In this document: piece by piece, positions 18,722 through 31,058 of the stretch
How the letters are laid out: the number at the start of each line of letters is the position of its first letter
Numbering within the stretch: the first letter of the stretch is position 1
DNA from: Paulinella micropora
Lineage: Eukaryota; Cercozoa; Imbricatea; Euglyphida
Direction: 5' to 3'
Assembly: GCA_009731375.1 (NCBI GenBank)
Contig: BJOX01000040.1
Span: 491,474-522,531 of the forward strand
DNA length: 31,058 bases
Translations under genes and position numbers: made by a program
Notes under the pieces: model-generated
What the model saw: the letters and a program-made list of their open reading frames with translations, nothing else
Database searches by the model: none
What the model was told of the DNA's origin: nothing

Positions 18722-19475
18722 NNNNNNNNNNNNNNNNNNNNNNNNNNNNNNNNNNNNNNNNNNNNNNNNNNNNNNNNNNNNNNNNNNNNNNNNNNNNNNN
18801 NNNNNNNNNNNNNNNNNNNNNNNNNNNNNNNNNNNNNNNNNNNNNNNNNNNNNNNNNNNNNNNNNNNNNNNNNNNNNNNNNNNNNNNNNNNNNNNNNNNN
18901 NNNNNNNNNNNNNNNNNNNNNNNNNNNNNNNNNNNNNNNNNNNNNNNNNNNNNNNNNNNNNNNNNNNNNNNNNNNNNNNNNNNNNNNNNNNNNNNNNNNN
19001 NNNNNNNNNNNNNNNNNNNNNNNNNNNNNNNNNNNNNNNNNNNNNNNNNNNNNNNNNNNNNNNNNNNNNNNNNNNNNNNNNNNNNNNNNNNNNNNNNNNN
19101 NNNNNNNNNNNNNNNNNNNNNNNNNNNNNNNNNNNNNNNNNNNNNNNNNNNNNNNNNNNNNNNNNNNNNNNNNNNNNNNNNNNNNNNNNNNNNNNNNNNN
19201 NNNNNNNNNNNNNNNNNNNNNNNNNNNNNNNNNNNNNNNNNNNNNNNNNNNNNNNNNNNNNNNNNNNNNNNNNNNNNNNNNNNNNNNNNNNNNNNNNNNN
19301 NNNNNNNNNNNNNNNNNNNNNNNNNNNNNNNNNNNNNNNNNNNNNNNNNNNNNNNNNNNNNNNNNNNNNNNNNNNNNNNNNNNNNNNNNNNNNNNNNNNN
19401 NNNNNNNNNNNNNNNNNNNNNNNNNNNNNNNNNNNNNNNNNNNNNNNNNNNNNNNNNNNNNNNNNNNNNNNNNNN
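18722..19475. other. assembly gap (754 N)
   Basis: Unknown sequence. The left flank is retrotransposon and the right flank is AGT repeat. Confidence 0.99.
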
Positions 19476-20594
<1,119 letters not shown>

Positions 20595-20629
20595 TCCTGC
20601 TACTGCTGATTGTGCTGTTGCTATGTTTT

Positions 20630-21478
20630 CTATCTTTTTTTACCTTCTTTCTTCTTCGTCTTCTTTCTTTCTTTCTTTCTTTCTTTTCTTTTCTTTTCTT
20701 TTCTTTCTTTCTTTCTTTCTTTCTGTCTTTCTGTCTTTCTTTCTTTCTTTCTTTCTTTTCTTTCTTTTCTTTTTTTCTTTCTCTTCTTCTTCTTCTTCTT
20801 CTTCTTCTTCTTCTTCTTCTTCTTCTTCTTCTTCTTCTTCTTCTTCTTCTTCTTCTTCTTCTTCTTCTTCTTCTTCTTCTTCTTCTTCTTCTTCTTCTTC
20901 TTCTCNNNNNNNNNNTCCTCTTCTTGTTGCTCCTCCTGCTCTTCCTCCTCCTCCTCCTCCTCCTCCTCTTCCTCCTTCTTCTTCTTCTTCTTCTTCTTCT
21001 TCTTCTTCTTCTTCTTCTTCTTCTTCTTCTTCTTCTTCTTCTTCTTCTTCTTCTTCTTCTTCTTCTTCTTCTTCTCCTTCTCCTTCTCCTCCTTCATCTT
21101 CTTCATCTTCTTCATCTTCTCCTTCTCCTTCTCTTTCTTATTCTTCTCCTTGTCCTTCTCCTCCTCCTCCTCCTTCTTCTTTTTCTTCTTCTTCTTCTTC
21201 TTCTTCTTCTTCTTCTTCTTCTTCTTCTTCTTCTTCTTCTTCTTCTTCTTTTTCTTCTTCTTCTTCTTCTCCTTCTTCTCCTTCTTCTTCTTCTTCTTCT
21301 TCTTCTTCTTCTTCTCCTTCTTCTTCTTCTTCTTCTTCTTCTTCTTCTTCTTCTCCTTCTCCTCCTCCTCCTCCTCCTCCTCCTCCTCCTCCTCCTGCCC
21401 CTTCTTTTTCTTCTTCTTCTTCTTCTTCTTCTTCTTCTTCTTCTTCTTCTTCTTCTTCTTCTTCTTCCTTATCATCTT
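20630..21478. repeat. 0.85-kb pyrimidine tract (TTTC, TTC, TCC units)
   Basis: Almost pure C/T on the plus strand over about 850 bp with one 10-N gap (20906-20915). It starts with TTTC units, continues with TTC and has TCC islands. Such purine-pyrimidine mirror sequence can form triplex (H-DNA). The Phe, Ser, Leu, Lys and Glu homopolymer frames on both strands are not genes. Confidence 0.95.
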
Positions 21479-22078
21479 CTAACTTCATCTCCTTCATGTT
21501 CGGCATGCCAGTGTGAGTGACCATTGATTATCAATTGCATACTGAGCTTCACCCCAGAATACTTGTCCCATTTCAGTATCTCTACGAGTGGCAGGTATTT
21601 ATGCTAAGTTATCTATTATATTACCTAATAGACAAATGAAAATGATTGCGTAAACTTGAATTACTTGAACTATTAATATTAATACCGTATCGGACGGTGA
21701 CGTGACCATCAGTAAAATCCGTTAGCTGAGTGCCTGATTAGTTCAACTTCTTCTCATTTTTACAAGCACTGTTTTACAATATATATAATTTGATAAGAAT
21801 CTGCTATTGTTAGTAATGAGGGCATGACCTTGAAGTGCATCGGGTATCTGCATAACCTTAAAGTGTGACAGTATGAAGTTGTATTAATATTAATATTAAT
21901 AACTATCACTGTGACCGCTTTTTTTTTTTTTTTTTTTTTTTTTTTTCCCCAAAAACCCCCNNNNNNNNNNTAGTCATATATCTCTTGATATTTATAACCG
22001 CAAGCTCTGAGAAGGCTTCCATTTTATCTCTTCAAGTAGTATGCGGATTAAGTTCTTGTTACCGACCTATCATTATGA
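21479..22078. other. gene-free, poly-T and a 10-N gap
   Basis: I see no gene here. A run of 28 T (21919-21946) is followed by CCCCAAAAACCCCC and ten N (21961-21970), which looks like a poor-quality contig end. Confidence 0.5.
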
Positions 22079-22351
22079 TATTGCTGTTGACATTCAAGAC
22101 AGCAAAAAAAATTGATTTTTCTGTTTTGGTTGGAATTTCAGTTTTGGTTGGAATTTTGATTTTTGGTGAAAATTTGAATTTTTCAAATTAACGGCTATAT
22201 TCGTCCGCAAAATATCGTAAATTTTTGCGAAATGTTACCGTTAAATTTGAAAATTTGAATTTTTGTCACAAAAATGAAAAACTGTCACAAAAATGAAAAT
22301 CTGACACAAAAATGAAAAACTAATTTTTGTTGTTGAATGTCAACAGCAATA
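22079..22351. mobile_element. 273-bp MITE-like element with 19-bp terminal inverted repeats
   Basis: 22079-22097 (TATTGCTGTTGACATTCAA) is the exact reverse complement of 22333-22351. The inside is AT-rich, with short internal repeats (TTTTGGTTGGAATTT and ATGAAAA..TGTCACAAAA units) and no open frame. The size and ends fit a miniature inverted-repeat transposable element. No clear target-site duplication is seen. Confidence 0.6.
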
Positions 22352-22736
22352 ATATTTTTAGTCCTGAACACTAACTATTCTTGAAAGTTAGTCCTGAACA
22401 CTTTGAAATGTCACTATTTTAAGATAGTCATCCTGCCTAACGATGTTAATTCTCTGTTTTACTCCGCTCCTTTTTCCAAGGAAGGTACAGGGAAGAACAG
22501 AGGTTGGAACGTTCTCATTAAAGTCTATATCGTCACATTCTTACTCAGCAGCGCACGGCAGGCTATACTATCTTTAAGCAGTTCATGACCGCTTTGCGGT
22601 TTGTGTACAGGTTAGTGGGGTGTGGCGGTGAAGCCAACTGTCCTGTGTCCTGTCACAATATTATATAATAGAGACAACCCTGAAATTGCAGAGACAATCT
22701 TTATATTGTATAACTTCATTAGTCATTGCCCGGGCC
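22352..22736. other. gene-free spacer
   Basis: A short duplicated word, TTAGTCCTGAACACT, occurs near 22359-22403. I see nothing else. Confidence 0.35.
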
Positions 22737-25246
22737 TATCAGACTGAGCATCTTAACGACCGGCCAAAACACACACAGTTGACATTTCACAGTTTTTTAC
22801 CTGCTCGTTAGATTCTCCTCTGCACGACGTTTCGACTTCACTAACTAGTTTTCGATTCCGTTCAGAAATGACTTCAAACGATTAATTCAAAGTTTTTCCA
22901 GCAATTACCTTTTCCCCCCTTTCTATTACCTTTTCCCCCTATTTCCCGTGAACTCGCATGAGACTGTAAATTTACTGACAAGGGACTTGAAGGACAAAAG
23001 GATGGACACACTCGGACCATTTGCCTGCAATTTAACACAAAAATGCAAAACTTTGAATCCACAACTATTTACGATCACTTGAACTTTATTTTGACTTGAA
23101 CGCACTTCTTCAAGTACTCCATGAGTTTCCAAGCTTGCGCACGCAAACCAATTCACAATTTACGTTCACCTACGCTCGTACGTTGCAACCAAGTCTGCAA
23201 ACCAGTAGAAACATACGTAAATAAACGAAGTGACCTCTCTGCTATTTACTGGTATTTCACCTGCTCTTATGGAGTCAGGACTGTATGCAGCCATAGAGTT
23301 CTTTAATAAGAGTTCGTTGTGTAATTACCCCTTAGGGTTGTATCCAAACTCACATTAAGTCAAAGATCTTTTCAGGAAAGATTAACTATTGCCTTTTTGC
23401 CCCATATAACATTTCCCCCCCAAAACATTCACAGTGAAACACGCATGTGACGGTAAATTGCGGCCATTGACGGAAGCAAAAGCACAACATTTGACTGTCA
23501 ATTTTCGTTCCCAGTCATTTTGCCTTGCCAACCCAAAGCAGGCAATTTGGATTTTCAAGTCAAACAACCCAACCCTATCTGTTTGGTGACTGTTAAGTGA
23601 CTTGAATATAGACAATTCTATCCCGGCGTTTGAGAACTGGAGACTAACCATTCACAATCTATGTTTCATCTTTGATCGTAAGTTGCAACCCAAGCATGCA
23701 ACAGAGTTATTAATAGAACTGACAGTGAATTACGTAAATAAACGAAGTTGACTGTTCTGATATTTACTGGTATTTCACCTGCTCTCATAGAGTCAGTTAC
23801 TCAATGCAGCCATCGTGTTCTTATTAAGAGTTCGCTGCATCTGCACACTTGAAGAGTAGTATACAAACTCACACTATTATTAACAACAGATAGGTTTATT
23901 TCTCATTGCATGCTATTTTTCTAAATATGCTGACTATTGCCTTTTTTCCCCATATCTATATGAATTTTAAAGAACTTTTATTCCTGATTGGACGCTTTTT
24001 ACTGTTTTTGTCGGTTCAAGTTCAAAAGAATATATTTAATGATTGCACTTGTTTCCTTTACCTGAATTTAACAACTTCGCTAATAACCCAATCTTCCGTC
24101 CTTGTATAAAGAAGGATCAAAGATGGTAGAAAATGTGGGAGACTAGCGGAGCCAAAACAACCAAGGCAAAAACACGCCAGCCAATTCCCGTGTCAGGCCT
24201 AACGATAATATACAGGTGGAAAAGTGTAACGGTAACTTGTAGTAATATTATCGCTTGTGAGTTTGTATACAACTCTTCAAAAGCGCAGGTACAACGAACT
24301 CTTAATAAGAACACTATGGCTGCATTGAGTAGCTGACTCTATGAGAGCAGGTGAAATACCAGTAAATATCAGAACGGTCAACTTCGTTTATTTACGTAAT
24401 TTCGAACTCGATTGCAGGCTTGGGATGCAACTTACGATCGGTGGTGAAACGTAGATTGTGGACTTGGTTGGTCTCCAGTTCTCAAACAGATAGAATAGTC
24501 TAGTCTTGCGCTAACAGTAACCTAACGGATGGGGTCGGGTTATCTGACTTGAAATATCCAAAATGCTTTGGGTTTGCAAAGTCAAATTGACTGGGAACGG
24601 AAGTGAGACAGTCAAGTATTGTGTTTTTTCCCTGTTTCCTCCGTAATTTACCGTCACATGCGTGTTTCAAAGTGAATTTGGGGAAAAGGTGATATGGGGA
24701 AAAAGGCAATAGTTAATCTTTTCTGAGAAGATCTTTGACTTAATCGTTTGAAATCATTTCTGAACGGAATCGAAAAGTATCTTGTCGGTTCAAGTACAAA
24801 AGAATATATTTAATAATTGCCCTTGTTTCCTTCACCCGAATCTAACAACTCCGCTAATAACCCAATCTTCTGTCCTTGTATAAGGAAGGATCAAAGATGG
24901 TAGAAAATGTGGGAGACTAGCGGAGCCCAAAACAACCAAGGCAAAAACACGCCAGCCAATCCAGTGTCAGGCCTAATGATAATAAACAGGTGGAAAGAAT
25001 GTAACGGTAAATTGGAGTAATATTATCGTTATCCGGCCATACGGATTATTAATAATAATATTCCCGTGGTAACAGCTCTGGAACGATGCAGGGACATATT
25101 AAAGTAGCACATATTTACCTATCTGCGCCTACAACTAGTTAGTGAAATCGAAACGTCGTGCAGAGGAGAATCTAACGAGCAGGTCAAAAACTGTGAATTG
25201 TCAACGGTGTATGTTTTGGCCGGTCGTTAAGGTGCTCAGTCTGATA
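22737..25246. mobile_element. 2.5-kb non-autonomous fold-back element with nested inverted and direct repeats
   Basis: The outer arms 22737-22850 and 25133-25246 are reverse complements with about six mismatches in 114. Inner inverted blocks follow: about 22853-22892 against 24733-24772, and a longer pair of about 500 bp, roughly 23355-23880 against 24240-24740. Direct repeats are nested in it: about 24007-24250 with 24780-25030, and 23140-23345 with 23650-23870. No transposase or other credible ORF is present. The layout fits a composite fold-back (Foldback or MITE-type) element grown by internal duplication. Exact outer ends are uncertain, because a further direct repeat (about 25060-25132 and 25262-25345) overlaps the right side. 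Confidence 0.7.
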
Positions 25247-25928
25247 CGTTATTATCAGGTCTTACCGATTATTAATAATAGTATGAAGGTCCCGTGGTAA
25301 CATCTGGGCTGATACAGGGACATATTAAAGTGCCTATCTGCGCCGCCTACACTGTTTCCAGTCATATATCTGCATATATCTATTTAGCACTTCAAGTCAA
25401 ATAGGCAAGATACTTTATTTTTCTCAGACTGAGAACAACTGCAACTCAGGCCTGCTACACAACTCGACTCTCAATACTACACTTGAAATATTATCGTTAG
25501 TTCTCAGCAAAATTTATCTTGTTTTGCAAGTGACAAGTACTGTCTGTCATGCAACTGTACTGAATAAACTGGAATTGACTATCCCAGGTGAGTCTTTTTG
25601 TACAATTGAGAGTCTCCAGGATCTCGGAAATATTTCGGGTCTAGCCTCGGACAGCCGTGGGGCTATTCAAGTGAATGCAGGTTGGTAATTTCCTCACAGT
25701 GGTGTAGTCAATACTTACAATACGAGTGAGGCAACAAGCATACGATATTCTTTGAAGCAACAGTGGCGCAGCTTTGCAGGCGTAAATATTACTAGAATAA
25801 TATAATATTATTATTTTTTTAAGCAAAGACTTTTAATAATATATAAATAACTTGATATCAAGTTAATACTGTCTTGCACTTGTAGGACTTTGACTCGAAT
25901 AAGCAATAAGTGGTCAGGTGACGTAGTA
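25247..25928. other. gene-free AT-rich sequence
   Basis: Apart from the repeat overlapping the fold-back element's right side, I see no gene, RNA or repeat that I can support. Confidence 0.35.
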
Positions 25929-26007
25929 TATATCCGACCAGACTGAGCGGTGGCACCTAACTTTCAGTTACCGACCTGCCAAAACCCACTCAGTCTGGTC
26001 GGATATA
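25929..26007. repeat. 79-bp hairpin with 19-bp perfect arms
   Basis: TATATCCGACCAGACTGAG (25929-25947) and its exact reverse complement (25989-26007) flank 41 bp. The words AGACTGAGC and GCCAAAAC with CCGACC or ACCGGCC also occur in the outer arm of the fold-back element at 22737, so this may be a very short relative. Confidence 0.7.
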
Positions 26008-26167
26008 AAGTAAATAAATAAATAAACAACTAAACAAACAACAAGAAACCATTGAGTTGCAACTAATCATGATCTATGATCCGACGACAACGAAAACGCC
26101 AAGAACAACGACGACGAAATAGCAGCTGAGCAGCAGCAACAACAACAACAGATCACTGAACTTGTGA

Positions 26168-26168
26168 C

Positions 26169-26241
<73 letters not shown>

Positions 26242-26275
26242 TAATAATAATAATAATGATAATAATAATAATAAT
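26168..26275 (+). repeat. (AAT)n microsatellite
   Basis: AAT/ATA units with a few interruptions. Confidence 0.95.
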
Positions 26276-26319
26276 GAAAGACGATAATCGGAATACAGAT
26301 TGTATATCAAATAGGGGGT

Positions 26320-26450
26320 CATTTCAAAATCCCTCCTGCACCGGTCCCGGCTGCACCCGTGCCGCATTTTCAGACCCCCTCCGGCACCCGTCACGGCACC
26401 CGTCATGCATTGTCAGACTCCCTCCGGAAACCGTGCCGGCACCAGTCCTT
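26320..26450 (+). repeat. three-unit GC-rich minisatellite, about 43-45 bp per unit
   Basis: Units start at about 26320, 26365 and 26408. Each opens with CATT.TCA(G/A)A and a CCCTCC core, followed by CCGG and GCACC words. They diverge by roughly a fifth to a quarter. Confidence 0.65.
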
Positions 26451-26509
26451 TCCGGATTTGTTAAAACATGTACTAGAATCAGGATCAGCAACAGGAGCAG
26501 CAGTTTCAC

Positions 26510-26660
26510 GACAACACGCAACAACCAGGAACAATAACCAACTAGCAACAACCAGGAACAAACAACAACAGCAACAAGAAACAACAAAACAACAACAACA
26601 AAAAACAAATAAAAAAACAACAAACAACAACAAACGACAACAAACAAGAACAAAAAGTAA
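26510..26660 (+). repeat. CAA/ACAACA-rich low-complexity tract
   Basis: Degenerate AACAAC units lead into the GA tract. I see no gene. Confidence 0.8.
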
Positions 26661-26664
26661 TCAC

Positions 26665-27707
<1,043 letters not shown>

Positions 27708-27791
27708 GTGTGTGTGTTTGTGTTTGTGTGTTTGTGTGTGTGTTTGTGTGTTTGTGTGTGTGTGTGTGTGCATGAGAGAGAGAGAGAGAGA
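27708..27791 (+). repeat. (GT)n-rich tract followed by (GA)n
   Basis: TG/TTTG units to about 27770, then a short GA run that ends at the retrotransposon ORF1 remnant. Confidence 0.9.
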
Positions 27792-27980
27792 GAAGAACTC
27801 GTTGAGGCCACTGGCGAGACCATCTACGTCTGGACGAGTGACGGTGAGGTCTTCTTCAAACAGCAGACAAAGGAGCATAAGCTAGTGCTTAAGACAGAAG
27901 AAGATATAAACATAATCAAACACTCATACATGCCCAACAAACCAAACCAGCAGCACAACAGCACCTCCACGAGCACCTAA
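27792..27980 (+). CDS. C-terminal part of non-LTR retrotransposon ORF1
   Basis: The frame leaves the GA repeat and reads EELVEATGETIYVWTSDGEV, then KLVLKTEEDINIIKH and a Ser/Thr/Asn/Gln-rich tail, ending in TAA at 27978-27980. The block VWTSDG.VFF followed by a short EDI element recalls the end of ORF1 proteins of CR1/Jockey-group elements, which bind the element RNA. The stop directly abuts the ORF2 ATG (TAAATG). The 5' part is replaced by, or lies beyond, the GA tract and gap. The family comparison is from memory and weak; the position before ORF2 is the better argument. Confidence 0.5.
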   Translation, partial: EELVEATGETIYVWTSDGEVFFKQQTKEHKLVLKTEEDINIIKHSYMPNKPNQQHNSTSTST

Positions 27981-30900
27981 ATGACATCCCAACAAAAACC
28001 CCCAGAGCATATCACCCACCCAAATCTCCTCCCACAATCCTTCACACCATACCTATCTCTCACCTCTAAAAATCACAAAAATAAAACATATAATAAAAAC
28101 ATAAAAAACAACCTATGTACTCCCTTAAAAAACAACAATAATAATAAGAATAATAATAACAATAACAATAAAAACAACAACACACACAACAATACACTCA
28201 CAATATATCACACCAACATCCACTCCCTCAAAGCACATCATCAAGACCTAATCACACACCTACAACTCCTACCCTTCCAACCAGACATCATCATACTCAC
28301 AGATAACTACATAACCCAACCAACCAGTAACAATGCATTCCCTATCCCTACTTACACAGCTAAACATCACATCGACATCTCAATATACTATAAATGCAAC
28401 ATGCACATTACCATAGACGATAAACAAACTATATCGGACTCATGCAAAACTCCACTAACACTAAGAATATATAACAATAAACTTAAAAACAAACCAATAC
28501 ACACAATAATAGGTATGTATAGACGCCCACTCATAGACAAACAATTCATGCATGAACTACAAAATAACATAAACAGCATACTACACAAAACGCCTACAAG
28601 CACAATAACACTAGTAGGTGACCTCAACTACAACCTATTAGACAACATACATAAACCACACACAGACTTTCAAAACCTAATGGTACACAACAACCTCTAC
28701 ACAACAATAACAAAAGCAACAAGGCACGACATGNNNNNNNNNNACATGATATGGTCCACACAACATCCTATACACTCATAGACACGATAATCACTAATAT
28801 CAATGCTAACATAGAATCAAACATCATAAGCCCGTGCATATCAGACCACCCCATATACGCAATAATACACACACACACAAGAAAGCCAGACACAGACAAC
28901 ACACCCAGACTCACCAAAAACATATACAACAAAAATAAAGACGCAATCCTAGCAAACCTCAAAACACAGTTAGAATACATCACACAGGACAACACAGAAA
29001 GCAGCGACACAAACCAAAAGTTTAGAGACATACAAACAACAATAACAAAAGTCATAGAACACTTTGAACGAAACCCAAACCAATGTAATAGAAGAAAAAG
29101 CTGGTGCAGCCCCATAATAAAGAGGCAAATAAGAAAAAAGCACCTACTATATAAAAAATGGAGAGATAACCCAACAACAGAAAACAAACAAGCATACAGG
29201 ACACAGAGGTACAAAGTCGACAAAATAATACACAAAGCCAAAAAAGACGAAATAATGAAGACGCTAGAANNNNNNNNNNTGAAGTTATGAAGACGCTAGA
29301 AGAAAATAAAAACAACCCAAAAAAACAACATAGAAAACTCAGAGAATTAGTACCTAACAACAAACCACCGAGAGCATCGCCAACCACAATACAATACAAC
29401 AACAAAACATACACAGACCCCATAGAAATAGCAAACGCACTCAATGATCATTACATAACAATAGGCAAAAAAACAAGCAACAGCATACCAACAACCGAAC
29501 ATAAACAACAACAAGAAGAGATGGAGGAAGAAAACAAACAAGCACATCCAAGCTTCAAACTACATAACACAACAGAAGACATTGTAAACAAAACACTCAA
29601 AAACATAAGCAGAGATAAAGCAGAGGACATATACAAAATAAAACCAACAATTATAAAAGACATGCACGCTTTCCTCACACCTATACTCACCAACCTCTTC
29701 AACAAAGCCATAAATGAAAATAAATACCCATACGCACTCAAAACAACAAAAGTAATAGAACTATACAAAGCCAGCGACACAAGCATGCCAGCCAACTACA
29801 GACCGATATCATTACTACCTATAATAGCAAAAGTATTTGACACAATAATAAATAAACAAATAATGGACCACCTAACAAAACACAACATAATATCACATAC
29901 ACAATACGCATTTCGACCTAACTCAAGCACAACCATGACAGTCCAAACCATAATAAACCAAATACAAAAACATAAAGACAAAGAAGAGCTAGTACTAGCT
30001 CTCTATGTAGACCTCTCGAAAGCATACGACATAGTAGAGCATTCAAAGCTACTCGACAAACTTCGACGAAATTTTAATTTCAACGAAGGTACAGTCCAGT
30101 TTTTTGCATCCTACTTCTCGAATCGCATTCAAGAAGTCCACACACAGTATACTAAGTCCCACAAACGCACCATCACACATGGCATCCCGCAAGGCAGCAC
30201 ACTCTCCACCACCTTCTTCCTACTCTACATAAATGACATAATCAATATTATACAACAAGGGACAGTATACACATATGCAGACGACACCACACTCATAATA
30301 ACAGCTAAAAATCCTAAAAATCTACAAGAAAAAACACAAACAGAAATAACGAAATTAATAAACTACTTCCACTCTAATAACCTAGTACCCAACCCAACAA
30401 AAACAACATACACAATTTTCCATAAAACAAAGCAAAATATCACAATAACAATAAACAACCATACACTCGAGCAATGCCAACACGCAAAACTCCTGGGCAT
30501 AACACTACAACATAACCTTAAATATGACCAGCATATTAACAACATAATCCGTAAACTCCAACCCACAATCAACTCCTTACTATATGCTAAAAAATATCTA
30601 AACATAAAAACAATGAAACAACTATACTATACACACATATATCCACACCTCATACAAAACATTTCCATCTGGGGGACGCATGACAACAAAAAGAAATATA
30701 TACAACCACTCATAAAAATACATAAAAAAATAATCAGAATAATTGCAAAAACACACTACCGCGCACATACCAAACCAATCCTAAATAAACTCGAACTACT
30801 CGACATCACACACCTATACACCTTCCGTGTATGCATAGAAAACCACCCATTTATTTACCCTAAAAAACACCTCAACAGATCACTCCACAACAACACGTTT

Positions 30901-31058
30901 ACACCAATCAATACCATACACCCATACAAAACCCGATACTCAACAAAAGGCAACCTCTTTGTTAACCACAAAGACCCATACCTCACCAAGATCTTTGCAG
31001 ATCAATGGAAGTCAATCCCAAAACATATAACAGATGAAACAAAAATCAAACCATTCAA
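27981..31058 (+). CDS. non-LTR retrotransposon ORF2: apurinic-type endonuclease plus reverse transcriptase (CR1/L2/Jockey group-like), runs off the window
   Basis: ORF2 nicks target DNA and reverse-transcribes the element RNA at the nick. From ATG 27981 an Asn/Lys-rich low-complexity segment (about 28120-28195) leads into the endonuclease: YHTNIHSLKAH, ILTDNYI, GDLNYNLLD and SDHPIYAII. The reverse transcriptase follows with NYRPISLLPIIAKVFD, FRPNSSTTM, ALYVDLSKAYD, HGIPQGSTLS and TYADDTTL (catalytic YADD near 30277), then LLGITL and a C terminus with YKTRYSTKGN and QWKSIPKHI. Two 10-N gaps (28734-28743 and 29270-29279) are flanked by the same few codons twice, so the apparent frame changes are assembly effects. 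No true stop is seen up to the end of the window. The usual Glu of the endonuclease TE.W motif is Asp here. Codons are extremely A-rich. Confidence 0.88.

Noticed and set aside
20610-21524. Long Phe, Ser, Leu, Lys or Glu open frames
   Set aside because: All frames of the pyrimidine tract are open on both strands; this is simple sequence and not coding.
21947-21960. CCCCAAAAACCCCC resembling a ciliate telomere repeat
   Set aside because: It is a single irregular unit between poly-T and an N run, most likely a low-quality contig end.

Overview
This is eukaryotic nuclear DNA from a repeat-rich genome, and the window is an assembly scaffold containing runs of N. It holds LTR and non-LTR retrotransposon coding sequence, many microsatellites, fold-back repeats and a degraded integrated DNA virus, with no recognisable ordinary host gene. 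Genes that end in TAA, TAG and TGA point to the standard genetic code. A protist, alga or marine invertebrate would fit, but the host cannot be named from this sequence.

Layout: (1) 188-1588 is the 3' part of a Ty1/copia polyprotein (end of reverse transcriptase plus RNase H). (2) 2734-5632 is a gene-free nest of repeats: a 432-bp direct repeat pair, a 291-bp nearly perfect palindrome, an 89-bp inverted pair, and tetra-, penta- and dinucleotide tracts. (3) 6432-16827 is a decayed Polinton/Maverick-like or Polinton-like virus element. Its plus strand carries an adenovirus-type cysteine protease, penton (minor capsid), major capsid protein and a fiber-like protein. Its minus strand carries two ExoX-C-domain genes, a protein-primed family B DNA polymerase, a Cys-rich protein and a small basic protein. 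The two gene sets converge on a hairpin-rich spacer at 11076-11247. (4) 16828-21970 is unassigned GC-rich sequence, then (AGT)n, a non-LTR retrotransposon 3' fragment, an (AGT)n to (ACT)n strand switch, and a 0.85-kb pure pyrimidine tract. (5) 21971-26040 holds non-autonomous fold-back or MITE-like repeats. (6) 26168-27790 is microsatellite. (7) 27792 to the window end is a non-LTR (CR1/L2/Jockey-group-like) retrotransposon with the end of ORF1 and a long open ORF2 (endonuclease plus reverse transcriptase).

The viral element is the main find. Its genes match a virion-forming, self-replicating module: capsid, penton, maturation protease, fiber and protein-primed polymerase. No packaging ATPase or integrase is visible. 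The protease, penton, fiber, one ExoX-C gene and the polymerase each carry a different stop or frameshift, while the capsid gene is open apart from an assembly gap. One polymerase lesion is a 39-bp snap-back inverted duplication inserted in frame beside the ExoII motif. Several 10-N gaps are flanked by the same coding segment twice, differing mainly at synonymous sites. This suggests that diverged element copies were stitched together in the assembly.
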